A stretch of 64,000 bases of DNA, taken from Microbacterium hydrothermale (GTDB lineage Bacteria > Actinomycetota > Actinomycetes > Actinomycetales > Microbacteriaceae). Shown here piece by piece: positions 1-8,951 of this stretch; positions within the stretch are counted from its first letter, which is position 1; the number at the start of each line of letters is the position of its first letter. The translations under genes were made by a program, and so were the position numbers. The stretch is from the NCBI RefSeq assembly GCF_004854025.1, contig NZ_STGM01000003.1:1-64000 (forward strand). The letters run 5' to 3'. Below the pieces are notes generated by a model, which did not search any database, had not been told where the DNA came from, and saw nothing but the letters and a program-made list of their open reading frames with translations.

Positions 1-300
1 TGTGAGGCAGTTCACTACCTACGCCACCCACGCACCACGAAAACCACTTCACAGAAGCAGAATCAAGGACATGCGCCGAGCGGCAGAACCCCAACTGTAG
101 ACCAGAGAATCGAAACTCTCAACATCCAGTGTCGGGGGCGGTTCGTCACGTGAGGGGCTGCGGGGCCTTTCGGCCGCTCCGCTCTCCCCTGTGGGGCGAA
201 CAAGTAATAACTTACGCGGGATCCGACCACCCGTCGAATCCACCCCACCACCCGGGCGTGTCGCACCCGTCATCCCGCGGAAACACGCCGGAAACGCGGA
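1..300. other. Stretch without a recognisable gene
   Basis: This is the region downstream of the mfd terminator. Open frames on either strand are short (under about 105 codons), lack a ribosome binding site, and have no family signature. The only local structure I see is the short inverted repeat AAGT-AATA-ACTT near 205-216 and a C/G-rich block at 150-200. A gene entering from the left cannot be excluded, because only a short piece would be visible. Confidence 0.4.
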
Positions 301-329
301 GGCCCGGCCGACTCGACGTCGACCGGGCC
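301..329 (-). terminator. Probable terminator of mfd
   Basis: Arms GGCCCGG (301-307) and CCGGGCC (323-329) enclose a loop that contains the palindrome TCGACGTCGA. The hairpin begins 28 nt past the mfd stop codon. There is no U-tract, as is usual for high-GC actinobacterial terminators. Confidence 0.55.
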
Positions 330-357
330 CCGGACGCGGCGCTGAGCGCGGAGGCGC

Positions 358-3300
358 TCAGGCGTTCGCCGTCTCGGCGCTCTTCTCCGCGGGAAGAGGC
401 CACAGTGCATCGAGCAGCTGCCGCACCCAGGCGATGAGGTTCGCGTCGGCGGCATCCTGAGGCAGGGGCACGACCATCGCGTCGCCTCCCGCTAAGAGCT
501 TCGCCTTCGGGTACAGGCGCTGGAGGCGGACACGCATCGACTCCGCGAGGTTCGCCGGGGCGATACGCAGGTTCGATCCCATCGCGACGACATCGGCGAG
601 ACCCGCCTGCGCCGCCCGACGCCGCAGGCGCGCGACGGCGACGAGACCCTCGACCTCGGCCGGCGGCTCGCCGTACCGGTCGCGGAGCTCCTCGACGACG
701 AGATCGATCGCGTCGTCTTTCGCGGTGGCCGATGCCGCGGCCGAGAGCTTCTGGTACGCCTCGAGTCGCAGTCGCTCGCTGTCGATGTAGAACTCCGGCA
801 GACGGGCATCGACGGGGAGCTCGAGACGCAGTTCGGTGGGGCCATCGACGTCCTCGCCGCGGAACGTCGACACGGCCTCGCCGATCATCCGCAGGTAGAG
901 GTCGAAACCGACCCCGGCGATGTGACCGGCCTGTTCGGCGCCGAGGAGGTTTCCCGCCCCGCGCAGCTCGAGGTCTTTCAGGGCCACCTGCATTCCCGAG
1001 CCGAGGTCGTTGTTGACGGCGATTGTCTCGAGGCGGTCGGCCGCGGTCTCGGACAGAGGCTTCATCTCGTCGTACAGGAAGTACGCGTACGCCCGATCGC
1101 GGCCGCGTCCCACGCGTCCGCGCAGCTGGTGCAGCTGCGAGAGTCCGTACTTATCGGCGCGGTCGATGATGATCGTGTTCGCGTTCGAGATGTCGAGGCC
1201 CGTCTCGATGATCGTCGTCGACACCAGCACGTCGGCGCGGCGCTCCCAGAAGTCGTCGACGACCTGCTCGAGGGCGTGCTCGCCCATCTGTCCGTGCGCC
1301 ACGACGATGCGCGCCTCGGGGACGAGCTCGGCGAGGTGCGCCGCGACCCGCTGGATCGACGAGACCCGGTTGTGCACGTAGAACACCTGCCCCTCGCGCA
1401 GCAGTTCGCGTCGGATCGCCGCCGCGATCTGCTTGTCGTTGCGCGGGCCCACGTACGACAGGATCGGATGCCGATCCTCGGGCGGGGTCGCGAGCGTCGA
1501 CATCTCGCGGATGCCCGTCACCGCCATCTCGAGCGTGCGGGGAATGGGCGTCGCACTCATCGCGAGGATGTCGACGTTCGTCTTGAGCTTCTTCAGCGCG
1601 TCCTTGTGCTCGACACCGAAACGCTGCTCCTCGTCGATGATCATCAGACCCAGGTCTTTGAAAATCACCTTCTCGGTCAGGATGCGGTGCGTCCCGATGA
1701 CCATGTCGACGGTGCCGTCGGTGAGACCCGCGAGGGTCGCCTTCGCCTCTTTGTCGGTCTGGAAGCGCGAGAGCGGCCGGACGGTCACCGGGAACCCGGC
1801 GAAGCGTTCGGCGAAGGTCTCGAGGTGCTGTTTGACGAGGAGCGTCGTGGGCACGAGCATCGCGACCTGCTTTCCGTCCTGGATGGCTTTGAACGCCGCG
1901 CGGACGGCCACCTCGGTCTTGCCGAAGCCGACGTCGCCCGAGAGCAGGCGGTCCATCGGGATCGGCTTCTCCATGTCGGCCTTGATCTCGTCGATCGTCT
2001 GCAGCTGATCCTGCGTCTCGGCGAACGGGAACGCCTCTTCGAGCTCGCGCTGCCACGGGGTGTCGGGGCCGAAGGCGTAGCCCTTGGATGCCATGCGCGC
2101 CGAGTACAGCTTCACGAGCTCGACCGCGATGTCGCGCACCGCCTTGCGCGCACGCCCCTTCGCCGCGGCCCAGTCGCTGCCCCCCATCTTCGACAGGGTC
2201 GGCGCCTCGCCGCCGACGTACTTCGACAGCAGGTCGAGCTGGTCTGTGGGGACGAAGAGCTTGTCGCCCGGGTATCCGCGCTTGGCGGGCGCGTACTCGA
2301 GGACGAGGTACTCCTTGGTCGTCTTCACGGCGTTGCGCCCACCGCTGGAGACCTCGCGCTGCGTGAGCTCGAGGAACTTGCCGATGCCGTGCGTCGCGTG
2401 CACGACGACGTCGCCGGGCTTCAGCTGCAGCGGGTCGACGACGTTGCGGCGGCGGGAGGCGAGCTTCTTCGCACCCCGGTTGTCGCCCCCGACCGAGCGA
2501 CCGTAGAACTCGGTCTCGCTGATGACGGCGAAACGCGCCTCGGTGAGCTCGAAACCGCGCTCGAGCGGGGCGCACACCACGTGCGCGACCCCGGGCTCGG
2601 GCGGGAGACGCACCTCGTCGACCCGCCGCGCCGCGATCCCCCGCTCCGCGAGCACGTCGCGCGCGCGGTCGACCATGCCCGGACCCGATGCCGTGACCAC
2701 GACCGACCAGCCGTCGGCGAGCAGCTGCCCGACGTGCGCGGTGGCGCCGTCGACGTTGCCCTGGAACGAGGGCACCGCGTCGGCCTTGATGCGGTGCGCG
2801 GAGTCGTCGCCGCTCACGAGGCCCTCGTCCTCGGCATCCGCTGCTCCCGAGTCGAAGGCGCTCAGCTGCCACCACACGCCCCCGCGCCCGCTCGCGCGCC
2901 CGTGGAGGTCGTCGAGGGTGACGAAGTCGCCGGAGTCGAGGTCGACCGGGGTGTCGGCGCCGGCCGTCGCGGCCGACCACGCCGCTTCGAGGAATTCGCG
3001 GTTCGTGTCGCCGAGCGTCGTCGCCCGCGCGAGCGAGCGCTCGGGGTCGACGAGGGCGACGGCGCTGCCGCCGGGGAGGTAGTCGACCAGCGTGACGAGA
3101 TCGTCGACGAGCACGGGGATGAGCGATTCCATGCCCTCGGCGGGGATGCCCTCGGCCATCTTCTCGAGCAGCTGGCGCAACCCCGGGTAGCCGTCGCGCA
3201 GCGCGGCGGCGCGGGCGCGCACCTGCGGGGTCAGCAGGAGTTCGCGGCTGGGCACCAGGGTGACGCCGGTGACCTCGCCGGGCAGCGAACGCTGGTCGGC

Positions 3301-3945
3301 CACCGAGAAGGCGCGGATCTGATCGACCTCGTCGCCGAAGAACTCGACGCGATAGGGGTGGTCGGCCACGGGCGGGAACACGTCGAGGATGCCACCGCGC
3401 ACGGCGAACTCGCCGCGGCGGGACACCATGTCGACGCGGTGGTAGGCCAGCTCGACGAGGCGGGTCGTCACGCTCTCGAGTTCGTGACCGCGGCCGCCGA
3501 CCGACAGCTCGACCGGTTCGACGTCGCCGAGGCCGGGAGCGAGGGGCTGCAGGGCGCTGCGCACCGAGGCGGTGACGACCAGGGGGGCGTCGCCCGTCCA
3601 GGCCGCGATGCGGCGGAGCACGTCGAGCCGGCGGCCCACCGTCTCGGGGCTGGGGCTCAACCGCTCGTGCGGCAGCGTCTCCCACGCCGGGAAGTGCAGC
3701 ACCTGGGCGCCGGGGAGCACGGCCTCGAGCGCCGGACCGAGGGATTCGGCGCGACGCCCCGTGGGGGCGATCACGAGCACGGCGCCCGGGCTCGCCGTGG
3801 AGCGACGGCGCTCGAGGAGACCCGCGATGACGGGCGCGTCGAGGCCGTCGACGAGGGAGAGAGACAGGTCGGCGGATGCCGCGGAAGCGGCCTCACGGTA
3901 CGACTCAGCCTGCTCGAGGGCGCGGACGATCCCGGGAACTGTCAC
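358..3945 (-). CDS. mfd: Transcription-repair coupling factor Mfd
   Basis: This 1195-residue protein removes RNA polymerase stalled at DNA lesions and recruits UvrA. The N-terminal third is the UvrB-like, UvrA-binding part. The RNA-polymerase-interacting (CarD-like) domain lies near residue 505 (KPGDVVVHATHGIGKF). The translocase motor has Walker A GDVGFGKT near residue 667 and the DEEQ box near 771, and a TRCF domain ends the protein. The open frame runs further upstream, but I chose GTG at 3945 because the protein similarity begins there (VTVPGIVRALEQ) and a -10-like TAGACT (3958-3953) lies 7 nt before it. This suggests a leaderless mRNA. Length is normal for the family. Confidence 0.95.
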   Translation of the reverse strand: MTVPGIVRALEQAESYREAASAASADLSLSLVDGLDAPVIAGLLERRRSTASPGAVLVIAPTGRRAESLGPALEAVLPGAQVLHFPAWETLPHERLSPSPETVGRRLDVLRRIAAWTGDAPLVVTASVRSALQPLAPGLGDVEPVELSVGGRGHELESVTTRLVELAYHRVDMVSRRGEFAVRGGILDVFPPVADHPYRVEFFGDEVDQIRAFSVADQRSLPGEVTGVTLVPSRELLLTPQVRARAAALRDGYPGLRQLLEKMAEGIPAEGMESLIPVLVDDLVTLVDYLPGGSAVALVDPERSLARATTLGDTNREFLEAAWSAATAGADTPVDLDSGDFVTLDDLHGRASGRGGVWWQLSAFDSGAADAEDEGLVSGDDSAHRIKADAVPSFQGNVDGATAHVGQLLADGWSVVVTASGPGMVDRARDVLAERGIAARRVDEVRLPPEPGVAHVVCAPLERGFELTEARFAVISETEFYGRSVGGDNRGAKKLASRRRNVVDPLQLKPGDVVVHATHGIGKFLELTQREVSSGGRNAVKTTKEYLVLEYAPAKRGYPGDKLFVPTDQLDLLSKYVGGEAPTLSKMGGSDWAAAKGRARKAVRDIAVELVKLYSARMASKGYAFGPDTPWQRELEEAFPFAETQDQLQTIDEIKADMEKPIPMDRLLSGDVGFGKTEVAVRAAFKAIQDGKQVAMLVPTTLLVKQHLETFAERFAGFPVTVRPLSRFQTDKEAKATLAGLTDGTVDMVIGTHRILTEKVIFKDLGLMIIDEEQRFGVEHKDALKKLKTNVDILAMSATPIPRTLEMAVTGIREMSTLATPPEDRHPILSYVGPRNDKQIAAAIRRELLREGQVFYVHNRVSSIQRVAAHLAELVPEARIVVAHGQMGEHALEQVVDDFWERRADVLVSTTIIETGLDISNANTIIIDRADKYGLSQLHQLRGRVGRGRDRAYAYFLYDEMKPLSETAADRLETIAVNNDLGSGMQVALKDLELRGAGNLLGAEQAGHIAGVGFDLYLRMIGEAVSTFRGEDVDGPTELRLELPVDARLPEFYIDSERLRLEAYQKLSAAASATAKDDAIDLVVEELRDRYGEPPAEVEGLVAVARLRRRAAQAGLADVVAMGSNLRIAPANLAESMRVRLQRLYPKAKLLAGGDAMVVPLPQDAADANLIAWVRQLLDALWPLPAEKSAETANA

Positions 3946-4043
3946 TCGGGAAAGTCTACGCGGGGCCACCGACACCGGGCGGGGCTGGACAGCGTCGTCT
4001 CCCTCCCCCGCTCCCCCGACGGCCCCGTGCGTAGAGTGTCGGC
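3946..4043. promoter_or_regulatory. Divergent leaderless promoters for mfd and the 4044 gene
   Basis: On the minus strand TAGACT (3958-3953) is followed by 7 nt and the mfd GTG. On the plus strand TAGAGT (4032-4037) is followed by 6 nt and the ATG at 4044. Neither start has a Shine-Dalgarno sequence. The -35 regions are not obvious. Confidence 0.5.
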
Positions 4044-4532
4044 ATGTCCACCCCCAGCGCTCCGGACGGTCCCGTCTTCGCGGCACCCCACGTCGCCCCG
4101 CCGGTCGGAACCCTGCTCGCTCCCCCGCCGGCGCCCCGTCGGCGCCGGCCGCTCGGCACGTGGGCGCTCGTCCTGGCGCTGTGCGCCGGGGTGCTGGCAT
4201 CCGCCATCGCCGGCTTCGTGGCCTTCCGGATCGCGCGGGGCGCCGGCCCCGGTCTGCTCGCCGCGACGCCCGACACGATCGACCTGCGCGTGCTGTCGCC
4301 GGTCCGCGATCTGGTGCTCGCGGGAGAGATCACCTTCTGGGTCGCGACCGTGGTGGGTGTGACGGCCGTGGTGCTGGGGATCATCGCGACGGTCCGCGGG
4401 GCCGGCCGCGGTGCGGGCATCGCGGCCATCGTCATCGGGGTTCTGGGCCCCGTCGTCTTCGGGCTCTTCGTGGCCCTCGCCCTCGTCGGCGGGGTGGCCA
4501 CCCTCCCGGGTGCGGGCGGAGTCTCCGTCTGA
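4044..4532 (+). CDS. Small membrane protein with Pro-rich N terminus
   Basis: This 162-residue protein is not assigned to a characterised family. It has a cytoplasmic Ala/Pro-rich head (residues 1-40, ending in a basic RRRR cluster), then three predicted membrane helices: TWALVLALCAGVLASAIAGF, a second starting near FWVATVVGVTAVVLGII, and a third AAIVIGVLGPVVFGLFVALA. The pattern resembles DUF4190-type actinobacterial membrane proteins, but I cannot confirm this. The start is ATG 4044 with a -10-like TAGAGT 6 nt upstream, so translation is probably leaderless. It is transcribed divergently from mfd. Confidence 0.75.
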   Translation: MSTPSAPDGPVFAAPHVAPPVGTLLAPPPAPRRRRPLGTWALVLALCAGVLASAIAGFVAFRIARGAGPGLLAATPDTIDLRVLSPVRDLVLAGEITFWVATVVGVTAVVLGIIATVRGAGRGAGIAAIVIGVLGPVVFGLFVALALVGGVATLPGAGGVSV

Positions 4533-4539
4533 GACCGCG

Positions 4540-4570
4540 ACCGCCCCGGGCGCGCACTCGCGAGGGCGGT
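4540..4570. terminator. Bidirectional terminator
   Basis: ACCGCCC (4540-4546) pairs with GGGCGGT (4564-4570), and GCGC/CGCG pairing continues inside. It lies in the 55-bp gap between the convergent 4044 gene and pth, so it can serve both. Confidence 0.5.
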
Positions 4571-4587
4571 GCGCAGAACGCCGAAGA

Positions 4588-5172
4588 TCAGGCGCGCGGG
4601 GCGTGGAAACGCTGCTGGGCGGCGAGCAGTCCCTCGTCGACGAGGAGCTCCACGGCATCCGCCGCGTCGGAGACCAGGATCGGCAGCGTCGTGCGCTCGG
4701 TGGAACTGAAGGGGTCGAGGACCCAGTCGGCGGGGTCTTGCCGCCCGACCGGGCGACCGATGCCCACGCGCACGCGGGGGAACTCGGCCGTGCCGAGGGC
4801 CTTCGCGACATCGCGCACGCCGTTGTGCCCGCCGTGGCCCCCACCGGTCTTGAGCTTCACGGTGTCGAAGGGGATGTCGAGCTCGTCGTGCACCACCACG
4901 ACGCGGTCGGGATCGATGCCGTAGAAGCGGGCGAGACCGGCGACCGGACCACCCGAGACGTTCATGAAGCTGTTCGGCTTCGCCAGCACCAGCTTCGCCG
5001 CCCCCGGGCGCACCCAGGTCTCGGCGACGCGCGCGTTCGCCTTGTGGGCGCGGAATCCCTCGCGCCGTCGGGCGGCGAGTTCGTCGATCACCATCTGCCC
5101 GATGTTGTGGCGCGTCGCCTCGTACCGAGGGCCGGGATTGCCGAGACCGATGATGAGCCAGGTGTCCGCCAT
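4588..5172 (-). CDS. pth: Peptidyl-tRNA hydrolase
   Basis: This 194-residue enzyme cleaves the ester bond between peptide and tRNA on drop-off peptidyl-tRNAs. Family landmarks are present: LGNPGPRYEATRHNIG with the catalytic His of TRHN, PNSFMNVSG, the Asp of VVHDELDIP, and GHGGHNG. The start ATG at 5172 is preceded at 9 nt by GGAAGG. The in-frame ATG at 5181 directly abuts that ribosome binding site, so it is less likely. pth follows rplY on the same strand, which is the common actinobacterial pairing, but a strong hairpin separates them. Confidence 0.95.
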   Translation of the reverse strand: MADTWLIIGLGNPGPRYEATRHNIGQMVIDELAARRREGFRAHKANARVAETWVRPGAAKLVLAKPNSFMNVSGGPVAGLARFYGIDPDRVVVVHDELDIPFDTVKLKTGGGHGGHNGVRDVAKALGTAEFPRVRVGIGRPVGRQDPADWVLDPFSSTERTTLPILVSDAADAVELLVDEGLLAAQQRFHAPRA

Positions 5173-5218
5173 GGCATCCATCCTTCCGGATCCGCGCGCG
5201 GACCCCGTGAACAGCAAC

Positions 5219-5244
5219 GAGGGGGCGCGAGAACGCGCCCCCTC
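5219..5244 (-). terminator. Hairpin between rplY and pth
   Basis: A perfect 11-bp stem, GAGGGGGCGCG/CGCGCCCCCTC, closes on an AGAA tetraloop, directly after the rplY stop and before pth. It probably acts as a terminator or attenuator that lowers pth expression relative to rplY. Confidence 0.7.
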
Positions 5245-5280
5245 GTCGTCGACGAACCGCTGTCGCGGCCCGTGCGGGAA

Positions 5281-5928
5281 TTACTTGTCGTCGCCCTCGG
5301 CGTCCGACTCGGCCGTCTCGGCCTCTTCGGACTGCTCCTCGGCGACCTCGGCGTCGGCCTCGGCGATCTCTTCGTCGGCGGCGATCGTGTCGAGCGGGAT
5401 CGAGACGCCCACGACGAGGGTCTCGGGCTCGGTGACCAGGGTCGCGCCCTTGGGGAGGGTCAGGTCGGCGGCGGTGATCTGCGTGCCGTCCTCGGCGCCC
5501 TCGACGTCGACCTCGACGTTCTGGGGGATGTGGGTGGCCTCGACCTCGAGCGACACCGAGGTGGCGTCGAGCATCGCGACGGTGCCGGGGAAGGGCTCGC
5601 CGACGAGGACGACGGGAACGTCGACCTGGACCTTCTCGCCCTTCTTCACGACGATGAGGTCGATGTGCTCGATGATCTGGCGCACGGGGTCCTTCTGGAC
5701 GTCCTTGACCAGGACGAGCTGAGCCTTGCCCGCGATGTCGAGGTCGAGCAGCGCGTTGGCACGGCGGATGAGCAGCGCGACCTGGTGGCCGGGCAGCGCG
5801 ACGTGCTGGGGTTCGGTGCCGTGACCGTAGATGACGGCCGGGATCTTGCCCGCGGCGCGGAGGCGACGGGCGAAGCCCTTGCCGAAGTTCTCGCGGAGCT
5901 CCGCGACGACCTTGTTGTCTTCCGACAT
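5281..5928 (-). CDS. rplY: 50S ribosomal protein L25 (general stress protein CTC type)
   Basis: This 215-residue protein binds 5S rRNA in the large subunit. The N-terminal L25 domain (about residues 1-95; KVVAELRENFGKGFARRLR, GKIPAVIYGHG) is followed by the beta-rich TL5/CTC C-terminal domain (about 100-185; LEVEATHIPQNVEVDVEG). A strongly acidic tail (about 190-215, many Glu/Asp) ends the protein, as is typical of actinobacterial long-form L25. The start is ATG 5928 with GAGGAG 7 nt upstream. A possible promoter hexamer TAGACT lies near 6120, leaving a leader of almost 200 nt. Confidence 0.95.
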   Translation of the reverse strand: MSEDNKVVAELRENFGKGFARRLRAAGKIPAVIYGHGTEPQHVALPGHQVALLIRRANALLDLDIAGKAQLVLVKDVQKDPVRQIIEHIDLIVVKKGEKVQVDVPVVLVGEPFPGTVAMLDATSVSLEVEATHIPQNVEVDVEGAEDGTQITAADLTLPKGATLVTEPETLVVGVSIPLDTIAADEEIAEADAEVAEEQSEEAETAESDAEGDDK

Positions 5929-6224
5929 GATGTTCTCCTCGCGGGCTCGTGTCCCGCAGCTTGTGAGCGGACGGTGTCCGCACCTGTGTGGTCTGGATTC
6001 GACTCGAACGCGAGCGCGTGAGGAAAGCCGGGAGCCTGCATCACCGCGTCGATCACGGATGCCGGGTGCACCCTGCGGGCGCACGGCGATGGCATCCCTC
6101 GCCGAAGTACCCCGGAAGTCTAGCAGCGACCGCGGCGCGTCTCGACCCGTCGCCGTCGCGGGCGGACGGGAGCACACGGCGGCGACGGTAGGATCGAGGA
6201 GCCACACCGACCCGGAGGATCATC

Positions 6225-6350
6225 ATGGACAGCGGCTTCTTCTCTCACGTCGTGCTCTGGGTCATCGGCGGCCTCGCCACCTTCGGCGCCATCGCCGCCG
6301 TCGGAGCCCTCTTCTCGCTCGGACGCAACGCCTCCTACAAGAAGCACTGA
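6225..6350 (+). CDS. 41-residue single-pass membrane peptide
   Basis: This short gene encodes MDSGFFSHVV, then one hydrophobic segment (about residues 8-31, Gly/Ala-rich), and a basic tail ending in YKKH. A clear ribosome binding site GGAGGA (6214-6219) lies 5 nt before ATG 6225, and TAGGAT at 6188-6193 could be its -10 box. Coding bias fits the genome (G/C in nearly all third positions). I do not recognise a named family. It stands alone between the oppositely oriented rplY and FAH-family genes. Confidence 0.7.
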   Translation: MDSGFFSHVVLWVIGGLATFGAIAAVGALFSLGRNASYKKH

Positions 6351-6420
6351 CCCGCCGCGGCACCGACCACTTCCCGCCGGCCCGCGCACTCGGCATCCGT
6401 CGAGCGAGACGCCGTCGCGA

Positions 6421-7155
6421 TCAGACCGTGCTCGTGCGCAGTCGCAGATCGCCGACCCTCACCTCGACGCTCTGCCCGGCCCGGATCGGCGCCTGCGAGA
6501 ACGGGGCGCCCATCATGACGACGTCTCCGGGCCCGAGTTCGCTCCAGTTCGCCACATACGCGAGACACTGCCGCAGCGACATCGGCAGTCGCCCCGCCGA
6601 CGTGACCGCTCGATCGACCCCGTCGACCACGAGCCCCAGGGGCAGGTCGTCGTCGATCGAGAGAGCGGTGTCGATCACGGGACCCAGCGGGGTGTAGCCC
6701 GCCCCCGACTTCGACTCGAAGTTGCGGGGATCGGATGCCGCGCGCTCGGGGCTCGACAGATCGTCGACCGCGGTGATCCCGAGCACGAACTCGTGGGCGT
6801 TGCGCGCCGTCAGGTCCGCGGTCGGGCGGCCGATCACGACCGCCACCTCCGCCTCGGCCACCGTCGCCCCCGCGTCGCGGCGGAGCCGCACCTCGGCATC
6901 CGGCCCGACGATCGTGCGCGGACTCTTCAGCCACGCCTGCACGGGCGACGCGTGGTCCGGTCCGTTCTGCGCGATCCCGACCACGACGGTGGGCACGCAG
7001 GGAGCGAGCAGGCTCCCCCGCACCGGATCGCCGGCATCCTGCACCGGCACACCCGCCGCGAAGGCGGCGTAGGGATCGGTGATCGGGATGAGTCCCTCGT
7101 CGGCGACCCGAACGGTCCGCGGGCCGTCGAGGGTGGCGACGCGCGCGATGCGCAT
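6421..7155 (-). CDS. Fumarylacetoacetate hydrolase (FAH) family protein
   Basis: This 244-residue, metal-dependent C-C hydrolase/decarboxylase/isomerase-fold enzyme has the FAH core: AEAEVAVVIGRP supplies the two metal-binding Glu residues, ITAVDDLSSPERA the next, and FESKS the conserved Lys. Known members act on 2-keto-4-enoic or 2-keto-3-deoxy acids; the substrate here is unknown. The start may be ATG 7155 or GTG 7164; neither has a strong ribosome binding site. It lies about 30 nt behind the MHS transporter and is probably co-transcribed with it under IclR-type control. Confidence 0.85.
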   Translation of the reverse strand: MRIARVATLDGPRTVRVADEGLIPITDPYAAFAAGVPVQDAGDPVRGSLLAPCVPTVVVGIAQNGPDHASPVQAWLKSPRTIVGPDAEVRLRRDAGATVAEAEVAVVIGRPTADLTARNAHEFVLGITAVDDLSSPERAASDPRNFESKSGAGYTPLGPVIDTALSIDDDLPLGLVVDGVDRAVTSAGRLPMSLRQCLAYVANWSELGPGDVVMMGAPFSQAPIRAGQSVEVRVGDLRLRTSTV

Positions 7156-7192
7156 CAGGACCACGCCCCGCGACGACGACGGGCTCCGCGGC

Positions 7193-8602
7193 TCATCGGA
7201 TAGTCCGCACGGTCACGGTCGTGGCATCCACGCCCTCGCCGGCTTCTTCGCGCGACACCTTGATCGCGTCGTCGGTGCGCGTGAGGTCGCGGCGCAGGGT
7301 CTCGGGGACGAGGAAGGTCGACGCCGTCGTGATGAGCGCGAGCGTCGCCATGTAGATCGCCAGCAGCAGCCAGTTCGCCCCGCTCACCGCGATGATGTAC
7401 GCGCCCAGCACACCGGCGAGGCCGCCGGCCAGGACCGCGGAGATCTCGCGCGCCATCGCGACGCCGAGGTAGCGGTGGCGGTTGCCGAAGAGTTCGGGGA
7501 GCATCGCGCACTGGGGTCCGAGCATCGAGTTGACGGCCACGCCGATGCCGATCGCGATGACGGCGATGGTGATCGGGTAGCTGCCGAGCGACATCAGCCA
7601 CCAGGCCGGGAACGTGAACACAAGCATGAAGACCGCTCCCGCGCGGTAGACCGTGCGCCGCCCCATCCGGTCGGAGAGCGCCCCGGTCAGCGGCACGGAG
7701 AAGATGCCGATCAGCGAGCCGAGGGTGACACCCCACGTCAACAGGCTGCGGTCGGCCTGACCGCCGACCGAGGCCACGAAGAACGTCAGCGCGAGCGTGT
7801 TGAACATGTACGAGCCGCCGTTCTCGGCCATGCGCAGGCCGATGCCGACGATCACGCCCGGGAGACCGCGCGTGAAGATGTCGCGGATCGGGCGCTCGGC
7901 GATCTGCTCGTTCTTCTCGAGCTCGATGAAGGTCGGGGTCTCGCGCAGACGCATGCGGATGAACAGCGCGAGGAGGATGAGCGCGAACGACGACAGGAAC
8001 GGCACGCGCCAGCCCCAGCTGAGCAGCTGATCCTCGGGCAGGAGCGAGATGAGGCTGAACACGACGGCGGCGAGCAGGGTTCCCGCCTGGATGCCGATGA
8101 ACGGCAGCGCCGAGAAGAAGCCGCGGCGCTTCACCGGGGCGTATTCGGCCATGAGCACCGTCGCTCCCGCCTGCTCGGCTCCCGCGCCGAAGCCCTGGAG
8201 CAGGCGCATGAGGACGAGCAGGATCGGCGCGAGGATGCCGACGGCCTCGTAGGTCGGCAGCAGTCCGATCGCGGTGGACGCCCCGCCCATGAGCAGGATC
8301 GTGATGACGAGGACCCACTTGCGCCCGAGCTTGTCGCCGAGGACGCCGAAGAACAGTCCACCGAAGGGCCGGGCGAGGAAGCCGACGCCGTAGGTCGCGA
8401 AGGCGGCCACCGTGGCAAGGGCCGGGTTGTCCTGCGAGAAGAACAGGACGTTGAAGATCAGCGCCGTGGACAGGCCGTAGAGCGCGAAGTCGAAGTACTC
8501 CAGCGCGCTGCCGATGCTCGACGCGAGTGTCGCGCGGCGCAGGTTCGCGGCGTATTCGGGGTCATCCTGCGGCTGCGGCGTCGGTGTGGATGCAGTGGTC
8601 AC
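7193..8602 (-). CDS. MFS transporter, metabolite:H+ symporter (MHS) family
   Basis: This protein of about 469 residues has twelve predicted membrane helices. MHS hallmarks are present: ALEYFDFALYG in helix 1, RPFGGLFFGVLGDKLGRK in the helix 2-3 loop, and SVPLTGALSDRMGRRTVYR at the helix 8-9 loop. MHS proteins (ShiA, KgtP, ProP types) import organic acids with protons, so the substrate is probably a carboxylate. GTG 8602 is chosen because AAGGAG lies 6 nt upstream. ATG 8608 directly abuts that site. Its promoter carries an operator-like inverted repeat (8666-8681). Confidence 0.88.
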   Translation of the reverse strand: MTTASTPTPQPQDDPEYAANLRRATLASSIGSALEYFDFALYGLSTALIFNVLFFSQDNPALATVAAFATYGVGFLARPFGGLFFGVLGDKLGRKWVLVITILLMGGASTAIGLLPTYEAVGILAPILLVLMRLLQGFGAGAEQAGATVLMAEYAPVKRRGFFSALPFIGIQAGTLLAAVVFSLISLLPEDQLLSWGWRVPFLSSFALILLALFIRMRLRETPTFIELEKNEQIAERPIRDIFTRGLPGVIVGIGLRMAENGGSYMFNTLALTFFVASVGGQADRSLLTWGVTLGSLIGIFSVPLTGALSDRMGRRTVYRAGAVFMLVFTFPAWWLMSLGSYPITIAVIAIGIGVAVNSMLGPQCAMLPELFGNRHRYLGVAMAREISAVLAGGLAGVLGAYIIAVSGANWLLLAIYMATLALITTASTFLVPETLRRDLTRTDDAIKVSREEAGEGVDATTVTVRTIR

Positions 8603-8642
8603 GGCCATCTCCTTCGATCGGCTGGGGTCTTGCGACAGGCCG

Positions 8643-8681
8643 ACTGTACCAACGGAGTGGACACAGTTCAATATGTTGAAC
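8643..8681 (-). promoter_or_regulatory. Transporter promoter with overlapping operator
   Basis: On the minus strand the -35 TTGAAC (8671-8666) is separated by 17 bp from the -10 TACAGT (8648-8643). The -35 is one arm of the perfect inverted repeat GTTCAA-TATG-TTGAAC (8666-8681), so a bound repressor would block polymerase. A related site lies at 10905-10920. The nearby IclR regulator is the natural candidate. Confidence 0.65.
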
Positions 8682-8951
8682 AGATATGAGGATGCCGGTC
8701 GGTGCGGCCGCGGGGTGCGGGGCGGCCGTCGGAGGGGGTCTGGGGCGTCATTCGTCGCTTGGGACGGGAGATGTCCGCCGCGAGGGGCAGAATTCTCCCC
8801 GAACCGGAGGAGCTGCAGGGCGGCAGCCCGCGCGCGCGGCGGGGCTGCAGGGCCGCGGCGCGACAGGTCGCGAGAGCGGCGGGGCGACAGCGCCGGGGCG
8901 CAGCCCACGGATGCGGCGGGGCCACAGCCGGCGGCAGCGGCGGGGCGCGGG
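8682..8951. other. GC-rich spacer without a gene
   Basis: This is the region between the transporter promoter and the 3' end of the IclR gene. It is very GC-rich with repeated GCGGGGC/GGGGCGC words and no credible coding frame. It may act as a terminator region for the IclR transcript, but I could not single out one hairpin. Confidence 0.4.

Noticed and set aside
100..140. Possible tRNA-like T arm (AGAG...TTCGATT...CTCT on the minus strand)
   Set aside because: The stem does not pair properly with a 7-base loop, and no acceptor or anticodon arms can be placed around it.
922..4362. Very long plus-strand open frame antisense to mfd
   Set aside because: Its translation is low-complexity Arg/Val/Asp/Leu-rich and has no family motifs, while the minus strand encodes a complete Mfd. 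Long antisense frames are expected at about 70% GC.
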